A stretch of 64,000 nt of DNA from Podospora pseudocomata (taxonomy: Eukaryota; Ascomycota; Sordariomycetes; Sordariales; Podosporaceae), in contig NW_026946363.1 of the NCBI RefSeq assembly GCF_035222375.1, positions 7,192,001 through 7,256,000 on the forward strand, in the 5' to 3' direction. Below are positions 48,878 to 59,610 of this stretch, piece by piece. Position numbers and translations under genes: made by a program. Each line of letters opens with the position of its first letter. Positions within the stretch are counted from its first letter, which is position 1. Below the pieces are notes generated by a model. It was not told the DNA's origin, did not search any database, and saw only the letters and a program-made list of their open reading frames with translations.

Positions 48878-50126
48878 TTGGGTAGGGATTGTGGTGAATG
48901 ACCATGTATGTGTGTGCTTTTTGCAAGGGGCGATGTGCTTTTTGAGAGAGAAAGATGGTGATTTGGTGGGACATACATTGATTGAATATGGATTGGAATT
49001 TTTTATTTTATTTTATTTTTTGATTATTTATCCGTGTGCTTTTAGTGGTTTGTTATTTGTTTGTTGTGTTTTTGACAAGTTAAGGGCGGCGGTGGGTATA
49101 TGTTATCTCGCATTAGGGGTTCAAGGACCGGGGGGGGGGAAGTGGAATGGGAAAGAAAGCTTGGTTATTTATCACTTATAACTTGAGACCGACTTTTTTT
49201 TTTCTTTTTTCTTTTTTTCACGCGCTTCTCTGTTCTATGAAAAACTCTTCTCTGGCTTTTGGATTTGTTTTTGGATGCGTGTACGAAAACAAAGGTTACG
49301 GACTTTGGTTAGGTAGGTAGGGTATGAAGGGCAGGTTTCATGTGATCCACATGTTTGTATTCATGATGTTCTATATGACGGTGCTCTTTAAATGGGCAAG
49401 GCTGTGGTCGATGTGGTTACTGGTTTCATGGGAGGGCATTTGTTCTTGAAACCCGGTTTTTCTTTGTGGTTTGGCAATTACCATCTACATGGTTGGGGAA
49501 ATAGAGGTGAACGTGGTGGAAGTAATGAATGGCCACCTTCAAGAAGAGTTCGATACCGGGGGCTGTGGCCTGTGTTTACGTGGTGAAACATTAGGTTGAA
49601 GCTGGCTGTTCGAAAATATTGATAGGAAATTTGGGGCGGGGGTTGGCGCGAGCAGGGAAAATGACAGAGTCAAAGACCAAGGGCAAGTTGTGGTAGGGTG
49701 TGATGAAAACTGATGCTGGTTTTAAACACACTTCTTTCAGCACAAGAGCCAGTCCTGTCGATGAGGTTTTGTATGGGGCTTTATTTCCTGTTTCTCGCTG
49801 GAACATGTATTTTTGTTTCTCTTGAACTGTGTAGGTAGGTAAAGTTACACTCCACGTGTACAAACCTCGTCTTGCTTGTTGCTGCTTTGTCAAGGTACAT
49901 GATGGCTTGCCGAATGCGGCCAGGATAGGTAGGTAAGGTATGTTCGACCTTTGAATTCCAGTACCAAGTCCATCAACGAGAATCCGGTCTTTGTTTCAGC
50001 ATGCTGCTAGATAAACCCAGACGAGCAAGTCCACCAAGCTACCGTGTTGCACCTGCAAAGAGCTCGACAAAGTTTCCACAAAACCAACATCCCTGAAATC
50101 CAAACCACTTAGCCAGGGCAGCAAAT
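48878..50126. other. Intergenic region with repeated TAGGTAGG elements, 1.25 kb
   Basis: The left part has AT-rich 3' flank sequence (TTTTA units near 49003-49020 and a T-rich block near 49193-49218). AGGTAGGT-type elements occur near 49311, 49832 and 49925. No gene is recognised. Confidence 0.55.
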
Positions 50127-52387
50127 ATGCCACCGGAAAGATCACCGAGGCCCAGCAATGCTGGCATAACTAAAGTTCCTGCTGGCCCCAGTACTACTGG
50201 TGCCTCTGGTAACACCATTGTGTTCGCTCTCCAGAGGTTGACAAGAAGGCAAGAAAGAGAACTTGCCGACAGATTAGCAGGCACGATCAACGTCCAGCAC
50301 GCTCCTGTTAGAGAGGATCACACTCGCCCTCAAACCCTTGAAGAAGCGACCTACAGGAACGTCGCGCTCTTCTTGCCGATCGAGTATTGGCCAAACCAAA
50401 GAAATGCCGAATCAGCAGCTCACAGAATGCGCGCCGCCCTAACGAGCAATCAAGCGTTTAGATTTCAGAATCTCGGGGACCCGCTAAGGCAGCATTGGTA
50501 CGCAGATGAGGAATCGGGACGAACAGTACAGCAGATGTACAAGGGGTGGAGTGACCAGTTTGATGAGAAGCTTAGACAGACACACCAAAACATCCGGGCA
50601 GTAGCTAACGAACTCGGCATGACTGACGAGGATAGCCAAAACAAGGTGTGGAAGAGAATGGAGAACGTCTTTGGTGACGCCGCGAAGATCAAAAGGCTCG
50701 AAAAGGAACTCGCCTCGACGAAGGAGCTTGTTGAGAGTTACCACACTCAGTACAACTTTCTAGATCCAAAAATCGAGTCCAACGCTAGGAAGATAGAACG
50801 ACTTCAGACGGACGTCAAAGCCAAGGACACGCTCATCAGCAAGGCGGATGCAGAGAGCGACAAGTACAGGGTTGACTATCGTCTTCGCATGCTCCTCCAG
50901 CATTGGGGAATCACGAATGGGGATCACCTGGACCCAACCCGGTGGCAAAAGTATGACAATGCGAACCGCTTTGCCGCGGAGTTTCAGGAATATCTCGACG
51001 ACGTGCTGAATGGCATACCGACATCTAGCGGCAACCTCCTGGTGCAGGTCAGGCCGCCCATCGGTGTCAAGCAGCTGATGCGTGTGGCCTCGGTACACCG
51101 AACCGTCCACGGGGTCGACCTTCTGGCCGACTGCCGAGTTGTAGCTCTGCGACTTGTTTCGGCTCGACATGATGAGGCAAACACCACCGAGGTGGGCCTG
51201 TTGCCCAAGGACCTTGAAGGTCGTTCAGAGGGCGAGACGTTCAGCCAGGTCTATGTTCCTCCTCCGCCCCCTCCAACCGTATCAGCGGTGACGACTGGCA
51301 TGGCACAGTTGACGACTTCTAGCCAAAGAGCCCAGCTCACGGAAGAGCAGCGAGAAGAGAGGGCCCGGGCGATGAAGATGGAAGCCCAGTTCTTGGTCGA
51401 GCCTGGAGTTACAAACGAGGAGCGTACCTGGCAGGCGCTGTTCGACGGGACAGTCCTTCAACTATACAACCTGGACGCCATCGCCTGCGAGCATATTCGT
51501 AAGTACCCATCTGTGCCGGGGAAAAGCTGATGACTGACAAATAAACCCACCTCCCCAACAGTCGTAGCCTTGACCGGACGCAAATCGCTCACCAGTCGAC
51601 AGTTGGAGGAACGCAACATACTCCAGAGCCATGTCGACTTCATTAACAAATGGACTTCCATCATGGAGATGGTGCACCTCTACGCCAAGAAGGCCCAGCT
51701 CCGTCCAGGCTCGTGGAAGCTGTGGGGCGGGCACTGGTTCAGAATCCGAAACAGGATGACGGAGCAATGTTTCGGCGCCCACGATACTCTCGCACCCGGC
51801 CAGAGCCCTTGGTCGAGAAGGACCAAGCGCGGTCTCTTTCACGACTACGTCGGCCTGTTTGGACAGACGTGCAAGCTCTTCAACCAGCCCGCCTTGCAAA
51901 CTGAAGAGTCGTTCAAGAAAGAGCTGCACCGGCTCGACATGGAACGCTGGAACCTCTACCGGTATGCCATTCAGACATGGACCCATGGCGACGCCAGGGG
52001 CGGGATCAATGACAACGGCCAGTACCGCGGTAATCCGCCAAAGCCCACGCACCCCAAGAAGGCCAACCTATGGGCGGAATGGAACTGGATCTATGAGACC
52101 GATCAGTGGAAGTATGCGCCACGGCTAGACCCCAAACAGCCTCCTGGAGCTCGTAAGTGTTGGCAAGTCTCTGGTGGACTTCGATGCTAACAGCACCTCT
52201 AGCCGCCCTTTGGGACCCCCTCATTGGAACAGAACCCTTCAAAGACTTCAGCCCTTATGGTCCTGTTAGACTTGCGATCAGGTTCGAGGAGCATAACAAC
52301 CCCCACGCGAATACGTGGGGGATCGTCAATAAAAAGAAGCACCCACCAGGATGGGATTTACAGAAAGCGAGGCTTGGGGTCTTTTGA
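50127..52387 (+). CDS. Orphan three-exon protein, 715 aa
   Basis: Exons are 50127-51498, 51562-52152 and 52203-52387, with GTAAGT donors at both introns, CAACAG and TCTAG acceptors, and frame kept. I do not recognise the family. The N-terminus is Pro/Ser-rich and basic. About 60-140 looks globular with aromatic residues. About 170-250 is a charged coiled coil, and a Pro run (VPPPPPPPTV) sits near 377. The second and third exons encode a Trp-rich globular part (IEYW, WKLWGGHWF, WAEWNWIY, LWDPLIG). No signal peptide, membrane helix or catalytic motif is seen. Clean splicing and conserved-looking aromatic blocks argue for a real gene, probably restricted to related fungi. Convergent with the deacetylase gene. 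Confidence 0.8.
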
Positions 52388-52736
52388 ATCCTCCACCAAA
52401 GAAAACGAAGTTCGTTCCATATTCTACAACCTGAAAACTAGAATAAAATTATCTAAAGTGTTCTCATATGAATACAGACAAGCAGGTAAAGAAACAGCCA
52501 AGCGCTCTTATAGTGCCGCACTGTGAAACAGGAGAAGTAATCCGACTGAAGAGAAGGGCGAAGTCATGGATCAAAAGAAAAAGGTCAATACACCGAATAC
52601 ACAACTAACTCCCATGCCGTGGTCAAGGAACCCCTCAACCTCCACGCACGCTTTTCCTGTATAAAACAAACTCTCTTGCAATGTTTCTCCCAGACCTGAT
52701 GTGTGGTATTGAAGAAAGACCAACATCTCCCGACAA
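52388..52736. other. Convergent intergenic gap, 0.35 kb
   Basis: This gap carries the 3' flanks of the orphan gene and the deacetylase gene. It holds AT-rich stretches suited to polyadenylation. Nothing else is seen. Confidence 0.6.
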
Positions 52737-55700
52737 CTATCTGTTCTCCATCTTTTTGATCAGATTCCTAACCGGCGAGTTTTTCACAGCAGGCGTTCCC
52801 ACCCTCCCAGCGACGGGTGGAGGCGGTGATGATACGGGCGTCTGAGGTGGCCCCGGCGAAAAGGGAATTGCCCCGGTGCTACTAAAGACGGGCAAATCTC
52901 CTCTCTTCATCGGGGCCATGGCCGACACGGGAGTGGCCACGTTGGGAGGCAGCCACTGCAGTGGTTGCTGTTGCTGTTGAACATTCGACTCAGGGGTAGG
53001 GCCATCAGGATGATAATGGACGAACATATCCATCGGGGTTGGAGTTGAGGTAGTCCTGTGGGGCGAAACTCCACGAACGGGACTCGAGAAGGTGGGAGTG
53101 ACAGAACTCATAGCGGAGTTGGAAAAGGTTTCAGAAGCCGGGTAAAGCGGAGATGCTGGCGATTCTGAAGGTTGATAATGGCCTGGTGATGATAAAGCAG
53201 GCAGAGGGTAGTTCTCTGCGGCTGACGCAGGGGGGCTCGAGATAAAGGTGGACTCCGTGTCGGATGGGGTGGTGGGAACCGTCTGGTTTTCCGGTGGTTG
53301 AACTGAGAGGAGAGGTTTATTTTCGTTCGGCTCGGTAGGCACCGTCACAGAGATGGTATCTGTTGCGGCAAGTTTGGCTTGCGCATTTCGTTCCCGTTCC
53401 CGAGCGTCACGCACCGCCTTGGACACAACAGTGATCTTAATCTTCTTCATGTCTTTCGCCAGCTTATCGACTTCGTCACCACCCTCGCCACCGGACTTTG
53501 GAAGTTCGGGTGCTGCCACAGCGGGAGCACCAACATGTTTCTTGGAAACTCTTGGGGCTCTGGGGACAGGCTCCTTCTTGGCTGGGGCCCGAGTTTTTCT
53601 CACATTGATTCCGGAAGCATCGGTCCGAACACTTGCGACAGAATCAGATCTAACATGCTCCAACCTCGAGCCGGCACGTATCGGTGCTGTAGGAAGTGGC
53701 GGTGCCAAGTCCACAGTCTCCGACACCGCTGTCGACACCGTTGTCGACGCAGTACTAAGTCGCCGACTGGGGGGTGGTCTTTTCTTCTCCGTAGCAAGCA
53801 CTGCTGGTCCGGCGACTGTTTTTCGTCGTGATTTGCGATCATCGTCCTCGTCTTCCAAGTACGTCGGCCTAGTTTTACGCTCTCTTAACGACATTCTGGT
53901 GGGCGCTCGTTCTACAATCACCGGAGGAGGAACGTCAACCGGCATAGTCTGTGGATCTGCATCTTCTGCACCTTGAGCCAAGGCAAACTGACGTTCGCGC
54001 CGGGCTCGAGTTGCCTCTGCGCCAAGCTCCTCATGAGTGCAGCTGTTTGTCTGTCGTCCTGATGGGATCAGCAATCTGCTTAGTTCGAGAGCTGCTGTGG
54101 TCCACGCAACGTCAGGTGGAGGAGGTGTAGGCGCCCTGTAATTATGGCCGTGGCTGTTTGGTACGCCGAAACCTGACACACTGCGGCGAGTATTCTTTGG
54201 AGGCACAGCTGCTCTAGCTGCTGATGCTTGTGTTGGCGAAGAGTAGGTGGGCGGAGTGAAATTTCGAGGCTTCCTGATCTCAACCGAGGGGGCACTGATG
54301 GCGGCTTCGAGTGCTTCAAGCTCTGGAACAGACCACCACGATGGGTCGTACTGACGGGCTCGGTCCTCTTTTGGTGGGTTTCCTTTCACAGCCTCTACTG
54401 TGCCCAGCTTCTGGCCCATCTCGTAACCAAGTCCAGAGGGAGCTACCTCCTGCTTGGCGCGGGGACCATCGCCAGCGAGACCACATATGTGGCTCAGTAC
54501 CCCCGAGCACAAAGCCCGATCGCTGTAACCGCCTTCCAGAACGCTGATAACCCGCCCCTCCACACTTGTGCCCTCTTCGGCAGCAATCTTAACGACGTCT
54601 CTGGTTAGTCGGGCATAGAATTCAGTCGGGACATTGACGTTGTGCCGTTGCATGCCGGGGCTTTCCCACTCGCTGGCGTCAAAACCGGCAGACAAAAAGA
54701 TGGCGGCTCTTGAATTCATCCCCTGAGCACGTAGTTTCTCGGTCTGGACCCTCAAGTACTCCCGAGTCTTGTCTAGCAAAATCGAGTATTTGGACTCGTA
54801 CAATGCCCAAAAGTCGGCCTCCGTCTTCCATGGCTGCAAATGAACATTCCAGATACTCTGGCCGTGCGCGTTGTCGATGCATATGCTGGCGTTCCTAACC
54901 TTGTCTTCATCGCCCATCTCGCACGGGTAAGAGTTGATGTCGTGCAAACTAAAGTACCCGATTGATGTTTTCTTCCACCAGGCTGCATTCTTACCCAGCC
55001 CAGCGGACCTCGCATTATGTAGCCAGGCAATGGACTGGGAGCCATCGCCGTGATGAAGGTCGAAATCGATGATCGCCGCGTGGGTCAGACCGTGGCTGAG
55101 GATGGCGTGCATGATACCGACATGAACATTGTTTATCCAGCAGAACCCTGACGGATAGGAGCCAGAGCAATGGTGACCAGGCGGTCGGATGGCAACAAAG
55201 GCCCGTTGTGGCCCCTGGGGACGAAACACGGCATCGACCGCATCACATACACCACCCAATGCTCCCTCGAGAGCCTCCAAGGTTTCTGCGCAGAGATATA
55301 GATCCCCCTCATGAAGCTTTTGAGGAGCGCCCGTGTTGGCCCCGCGGTCGATATCTGGTCGCTGGAGCTCTTTTCCGTTGACGGCCAGCTTCGATTCGGC
55401 CGTCTCACACATGATCTTGAGCTCTTCCATCCATTTCGTACCGTGGACATTGGTCACCGTCTGGGAGGTTAGCGGAAGTCGCCTGTCGCTTTTCTGTATT
55501 CGAAAAGGTATTGTGGGCAGCTGCGCCGGGTTGGCCTCTGGGGCAATTGGAAAGTCCCCATCCTGATGTCGTTCGCCCAGCCGGACATATGCGGCCGATA
55601 CACCCAGGACACAGGCCTTAACCCTCTCTGGTCGTTCGACAATGGTGCTGAGCTGCGCTTTCGAGGTTTTTGGTCGCGAGAATCTGTGACCGTAGCAGGC

Positions 55701-56297
55701 ATCCTGAAGAATGACAACCGTCTCGGCCGGGCGGTTCCAGTCCGGCCCATGGAGAGCATCTAGCTCGGCTTTGAAGTGGGCATTCGCGACGGCTTGCGGG
55801 GTCAGGATGGGCTTCTCTGGAAATTCGGGCGACATGCTTCTCAGTGGTGATCTGGCGGACCTCGATGGGGTTGGAGAGAGGATGCTGGCGGAGCTTGCTC
55901 GGCGGAGTGGCGTTACACCGTTGACCGAGCGGAGCGAGTTCGTCGAGGCTTTTCTTAGTAGGGCGGGAGTGCCAGCCCTGGATGGTGATCTGACGGAGGA
56001 AGAGTTGGACAGCGGACTGCGCATGGCACTGCTTGGTCGACGCGGGGAGCTCTCAGAAGGATAATCATACGAGGAGGTGGGCTTGAGGGGGCTAGGCCGA
56101 GGGGCGCGGGGCTGCCTTGCCGGCGATGAGGTGGTTGATATGGTCAGGTGTTGGAGCGACTGGGTCAAGTCGCCCTCTCTGGGACTCTTTGAGCCATCTT
56201 TGTTGCTTGCGGGCCTGTCTTGCTGGAGGTCAACTTGAGGTTGGGAGGTCCTCTTTGGACGAGAGGACAACTCAGACAACGACGCCGGCGACGCCAT
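52737..56297 (-). CDS. hos3: HOS3-type histone deacetylase, 1186 aa
   Basis: Single exon. The start was set at the first in-frame ATG (ATAATGG); the frame extends further upstream but only through a GTG. Residues 1-170 are Ser/Pro/Arg-rich. The arginase-fold deacetylase domain spans about 180-610 with RPPGHH (His375/His376), DFDLHHGDG (zinc ligands Asp413 and His415) and the third zinc ligand Asp540 in AGFDASE; EGGYSDRAL follows. All catalytic residues are present, so the enzyme should be active. The C-terminal 570 residues are low-complexity, rich in Ser, Pro and Lys, with several basic patches. Length and layout match fungal HOS3/HosB class II enzymes, which remove acetyl groups from histones or other proteins. 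A uORF overlaps its start codon. Confidence 0.93.
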   Translation of the reverse strand: MASPASLSELSSRPKRTSQPQVDLQQDRPASNKDGSKSPREGDLTQSLQHLTISTTSSPARQPRAPRPSPLKPTSSYDYPSESSPRRPSSAMRSPLSNSSSVRSPSRAGTPALLRKASTNSLRSVNGVTPLRRASSASILSPTPSRSARSPLRSMSPEFPEKPILTPQAVANAHFKAELDALHGPDWNRPAETVVILQDACYGHRFSRPKTSKAQLSTIVERPERVKACVLGVSAAYVRLGERHQDGDFPIAPEANPAQLPTIPFRIQKSDRRLPLTSQTVTNVHGTKWMEELKIMCETAESKLAVNGKELQRPDIDRGANTGAPQKLHEGDLYLCAETLEALEGALGGVCDAVDAVFRPQGPQRAFVAIRPPGHHCSGSYPSGFCWINNVHVGIMHAILSHGLTHAAIIDFDLHHGDGSQSIAWLHNARSAGLGKNAAWWKKTSIGYFSLHDINSYPCEMGDEDKVRNASICIDNAHGQSIWNVHLQPWKTEADFWALYESKYSILLDKTREYLRVQTEKLRAQGMNSRAAIFLSAGFDASEWESPGMQRHNVNVPTEFYARLTRDVVKIAAEEGTSVEGRVISVLEGGYSDRALCSGVLSHICGLAGDGPRAKQEVAPSGLGYEMGQKLGTVEAVKGNPPKEDRARQYDPSWWSVPELEALEAAISAPSVEIRKPRNFTPPTYSSPTQASAARAAVPPKNTRRSVSGFGVPNSHGHNYRAPTPPPPDVAWTTAALELSRLLIPSGRQTNSCTHEELGAEATRARRERQFALAQGAEDADPQTMPVDVPPPVIVERAPTRMSLRERKTRPTYLEDEDDDRKSRRKTVAGPAVLATEKKRPPPSRRLSTASTTVSTAVSETVDLAPPLPTAPIRAGSRLEHVRSDSVASVRTDASGINVRKTRAPAKKEPVPRAPRVSKKHVGAPAVAAPELPKSGGEGGDEVDKLAKDMKKIKITVVSKAVRDARERERNAQAKLAATDTISVTVPTEPNENKPLLSVQPPENQTVPTTPSDTESTFISSPPASAAENYPLPALSSPGHYQPSESPASPLYPASETFSNSAMSSVTPTFSSPVRGVSPHRTTSTPTPMDMFVHYHPDGPTPESNVQQQQQPLQWLPPNVATPVSAMAPMKRGDLPVFSSTGAIPFSPGPPQTPVSSPPPPVAGRVGTPAVKNSPVRNLIKKMENR

Positions 56298-56332
56298 TAT
56301 GAATGAGGTCGGTGTTGATGCAGCTGCTGCAT
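56297..56332 (-). promoter_or_regulatory. uORF of 11 codons overlapping the hos3 start (TAATG)
   Basis: ATG at 56332 opens MQQLHQHRPHS, and its TAA stop shares one A with the hos3 ATG at 56297. This favours termination-reinitiation or leaky scanning. Transcription start is not known, so presence in mRNA is assumed. Confidence 0.55.
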
Positions 56333-57409
56333 GGGGCACAAAGCCGTCTTTCTCGTTTTGAAGGCCAGGAAAAAGCCAAAAAGTGATTTATTCTGTCCGA
56401 TGTCTCGAACAGCAGCTAGCATGAAGTCATTGGTCTATGCTTGTGGTGGACAGCTATAAATTGGCTCCAATTTGGCCTCCCTGTGCCCCCCACAAGCTCC
56501 TGGACTTGGCGCAACAATCCAGACCGCGTCACGCGTCAGGACGTCATAGCAATGCCTGTTCACGTGACAGGGAGCTTTAGGCATTCTTGGTAGTGTGAAT
56601 TGCATCTCCTGTAACCTCCAAAGTCCTTCGGTGGAGGTTTTCAGAAAGTTATCCGACACCGCTTCGAATCTGTTGTCTCCTGTCGACATCTCTCCATCCA
56701 TATTCACATCTGTGGACAAGGGCTCCCTGCCGATGGAGCACCCGACCTTTTGGATCACTAGGTCATCGCTGCTTTGACCAAGCTTCTGGAAGCATGCATG
56801 AGCAAGTGCCGGCATCAACAGGTGGGTACTGAAGCACTGTTAGCAAGAACAGCGCATCACCGGCACAGATTGGCAAGGGGCACAAGTACTTTGAGCATGA
56901 GTATTTCTCTCATTCGAGGTGGACAGTTGAAGGATCTCCATTAGGCTATATTTCTGTCCGCATTTCCCTGCACGTTCTACAAGCAAGCACTAAGGAGTAT
57001 TGACTGATGAGATGCCAAGAATATTGAATGCAGACGCGGGGTAGCTACACTTCATTGTCGTCACCCCTTCCCGTCACCCCCAATCATATGCTTCCACAGC
57101 CTTCAGGCCAGGCGTTTTTGTCGCCAGGAGCATGCGGTGGCCTTCCAATGCATTTCAGCCGCACTCTAACAGAACAAAGAGTCGGTCATGGAAATCCTAC
57201 CGAGCCCAAACAAAACAGAGGCGCCATGTGGCAGAGGATGAAAAGCTCGGGACTTGCTGGACGATATTTATTTCAGCTGGGCCGCAATATGCGAGACCCC
57301 AGCCTCGCCCTTGAGATTTCTATATCTACTTAACTGAAGCTATGTCCTTCTCTCCATTGTGCCTGTGACCGTTCTTGGGCACTTCTCGCTGGTTTACCAA
57401 GACGACGGA
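56333..57409. other. Divergent promoter region, 1.1 kb
   Basis: This lies between the hos3 gene (-) and the GPI-protein gene (+). Several short frames occur, but none has a recognisable domain. Both promoters must lie here. Confidence 0.55.
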
Positions 57410-58551
57410 ATGATGGTTCGAAAATATCTCCCAGTCATTGCCCTGGTGCAGCCAGGTGTCGTCACTGCGATACTCGAGCAATATGTCGAGGTGGTCCACA
57501 CCATCGATGTCCAGGCCCTACATGTCAACAATTTTCCACCACCAAATATGACTGTCCAAGCAATGGCACTACAGGCAGGCGTCACGGCTTGCTCTGTTGC
57601 CAATCTTGTGGTCACATCATGTGCCAGCGCTGGTGCTCTCGCTACAACAGCTCCACTCGGGGAGATGTTTGACTGCTTATGCTGCTTCTCAGGCACGGCT
57701 CTCTACCCAGCATACTCGTCATGTGCATCATATATCTACAACTCAGTGGAGGGGGCCACTTCGACCTTTTCAGGTATGTTGGCTGAGGCTTACTGATATG
57801 TCACTGGAGGGCCACAGCCACTAATTGCCCCAATCACCAGCAATGTCGGTCATCTGGGATGGTTGCCTTTCTGTTAGTCCCATCTGTTCCAACCGTCCAA
57901 CGACCCAAAGGACGACCACGGTCGATGCCAGCACCACCCGAGACGTAGTGACTGTTGGACCTTCATCCACCCCCAGAGCCTGCGCCTCCTTCGCCAATAT
58001 TGTACGATCCTGCTCAAGCAAGATCCCCAACTTCACCGCTATCTCGGACAGAGAGCTGGCAGAGTGCATGTGCTACGACCCTTTCGGCTCATATACGACC
58101 GTCGCGGAGGACTACGCGAGCACCTGTGCTGCCTGGGCGACAACAGGCAGGTCGACTGATTACAGCAGTAAGCAGAAGCAACCAGTCATGATATAGTTTT
58201 ATGAGGTTGAGTCTAACGTCAAAAACAGTCTTTGCAGCGTTCACTACATTCTGTGATGACTACCCACCTGGTGGAGCGACCATCAGGGGAAGCGGCGGCG
58301 GCGGCAATGATAATGGCGACATCATCCTCACCTCTGCAGGAAGCCGAAGCCTGGGGGGCAATGGCAATATTGTTGATCTCATCCCGACTGCCTCACCGAC
58401 TGAACCTCCACCCAATGACGAAGAATCCAACGCAACCCCAACGCCTCCACCTTCGCCCTCTGGACCTTCCGGCGCCATGTCCTTGCGAGATGCAAGATAT
58501 GGCCTGCTGAGCTGGATCATGCTGGCTTTGTCGGCATATATGCTCTGTTGA
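57410..58551 (+). CDS. GPI-anchored Cys-containing surface protein, 337 aa, start uncertain
   Basis: Exons are 57410-57773, 57841-58167 and 58229-58551; donors are GTATGT and GTAAGC, acceptors ACCAG and AACAG, and frame is kept. The start at ATG 57410 (or 57413) gives a short hydrophobic N-terminus (MMVRKYLPVIALVQPGVV) that could be a signal peptide; an upstream ATG at 57342 hits a stop after eight codons. The body has paired cysteines (CLCCFSG, ECMCYDPFG, FCDDYPPG) and the Thr-rich CSNRPTTQRTTTVDAST. A Gly/Asn, then Pro/Ser-rich spacer leads to a C-terminal hydrophobic stretch (GLLSWIMLALSAYMLC) that fits a GPI-attachment signal. Likely a wall or plasma-membrane protein; function unknown. 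Confidence 0.72.
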
Positions 58552-58860
58552 GAGCATGCTGAACACATGACACTGAAGAGCAGATCAACCTCATATGAGA
58601 ACCGAGTCGACATGGCAAGGTATTTTAGAAGGGTTTTCATAACATCCAATAATCCGTACCCCTATTATGTACACATGACCCAGTATTTACAACACTAATT
58701 ACAATATTTGTCCCTATCTATCCTCTTTATCCCCCTCCCCGAATAACCTTCTAAACCAGCGCTGTTATATGCCGAAAAAACCGAGGAAAAAAAAACAGAA
58801 GCCAAACAAATGCTAGAACTTGAAGCAACCAAAAAAAAAAATGCAAAAGAAGGGAAAGCA
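58552..58860. other. Convergent gap, 0.3 kb
   Basis: 3' flanks of the GPI-protein gene and the 2EXR gene. A-rich runs are present and no gene is seen. Confidence 0.6.
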
Positions 58861-59610
58861 TCACCCGCAAACTCCAACCACACCTCCAGCACAACCCCCC
58901 CAAACCATCGCCTTCGGCACAAGCTCCAGCCCATTATACTCAATCCTCCCATCGACCCACTTCTCCTTTTCTTCTTCCTCTACCTCCTCCCGTTCAACCT
59001 TTTCCCCTTCACCATCCTCCTCGACCGGCGAAGGAGCAGGCAGCTCATAACAAAAACTCTCCCTCACCCTCTCCATAATCCCCATAATCTCCTCCTTATC
59101 CCCCCTCGGATCAATCAGCTCAATTGCCCTATTCCCCCTATCACCACCACCGCTGCTGCTGCTGCTGCTGCTGCTGCTCTCTTGTGCATTAATCACAAGA
59201 TACCCCTCCTTCAAATTGGGGAACGACTTTAAGAAGGAATATTTGTTGTACACCTCCCACTCTCTCCTGATTTCTGAGCTGACATAGTCGACAGCGACTT
59301 TGGCGATGAGCTCCAGACAGATGTCGGCTGGCGGGGAGGGGGTGGAGTAGCCTAGCGGAGAGACAGGACGGGGGTAGTACAGGATGTCGGTGCCGGGGTG
59401 GAGGTAGGTGTTTATCTGGGGGAGGAGGACCAAGGAGCGGAGGGATTCCTGGCGGGATTCGTGGCAGACGGAGAGAAGGGTGGGTGGGGGAGTTGGGGAG
59501 GTGAAGGACTGGGTGAGGACGACGACGCGAGGGGAAAGGGCGAGGCGCCAGATTTGGAGGCGGAGTTCGGCTGGAAGGAAGGGGAAGAGGTGAAATTCAT
59601 CGGGGGCCAT
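58861..59610 (-). CDS. 2EXR-domain protein, 249 aa
   Basis: Single exon starting at ATG 59610. The opening FHLFPFLPAELRLQIWRLAL is the 2EXR/F-box-like signature common in fungal protein families. It is followed by LLSVCHESRQESL and a Tyr-containing strand (ILYYPRP). After about residue 150 comes a nine-Ser run, then an acidic Glu-rich stretch and a Gly/Val-rich end. The domain is widespread in ascomycetes and its function is unknown. The coding strand is C-rich at the 5' end, while its plus-strand complement is G-rich there. Confidence 0.8.
   Translation of the reverse strand: MAPDEFHLFPFLPAELRLQIWRLALSPRVVVLTQSFTSPTPPPTLLSVCHESRQESLRSLVLLPQINTYLHPGTDILYYPRPVSPLGYSTPSPPADICLELIAKVAVDYVSSEIRREWEVYNKYSFLKSFPNLKEGYLVINAQESSSSSSSSSGGGDRGNRAIELIDPRGDKEEIMGIMERVRESFCYELPAPSPVEEDGEGEKVEREEVEEEEKEKWVDGRIEYNGLELVPKAMVWGGCAGGVVGVCG
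59152..59178 (-). repeat. GCT/AGC repeat encoding 9 Ser
   Basis: Nine GCT units on the plus strand, read as AGC (Ser) codons on the coding strand of the 2EXR gene. Confidence 0.9.

Noticed and set aside
56298-56339. Upstream in-frame extension of hos3
   Set aside because: It would require GTG initiation. An ATG at 56297 is available and the extra residues show no domain.
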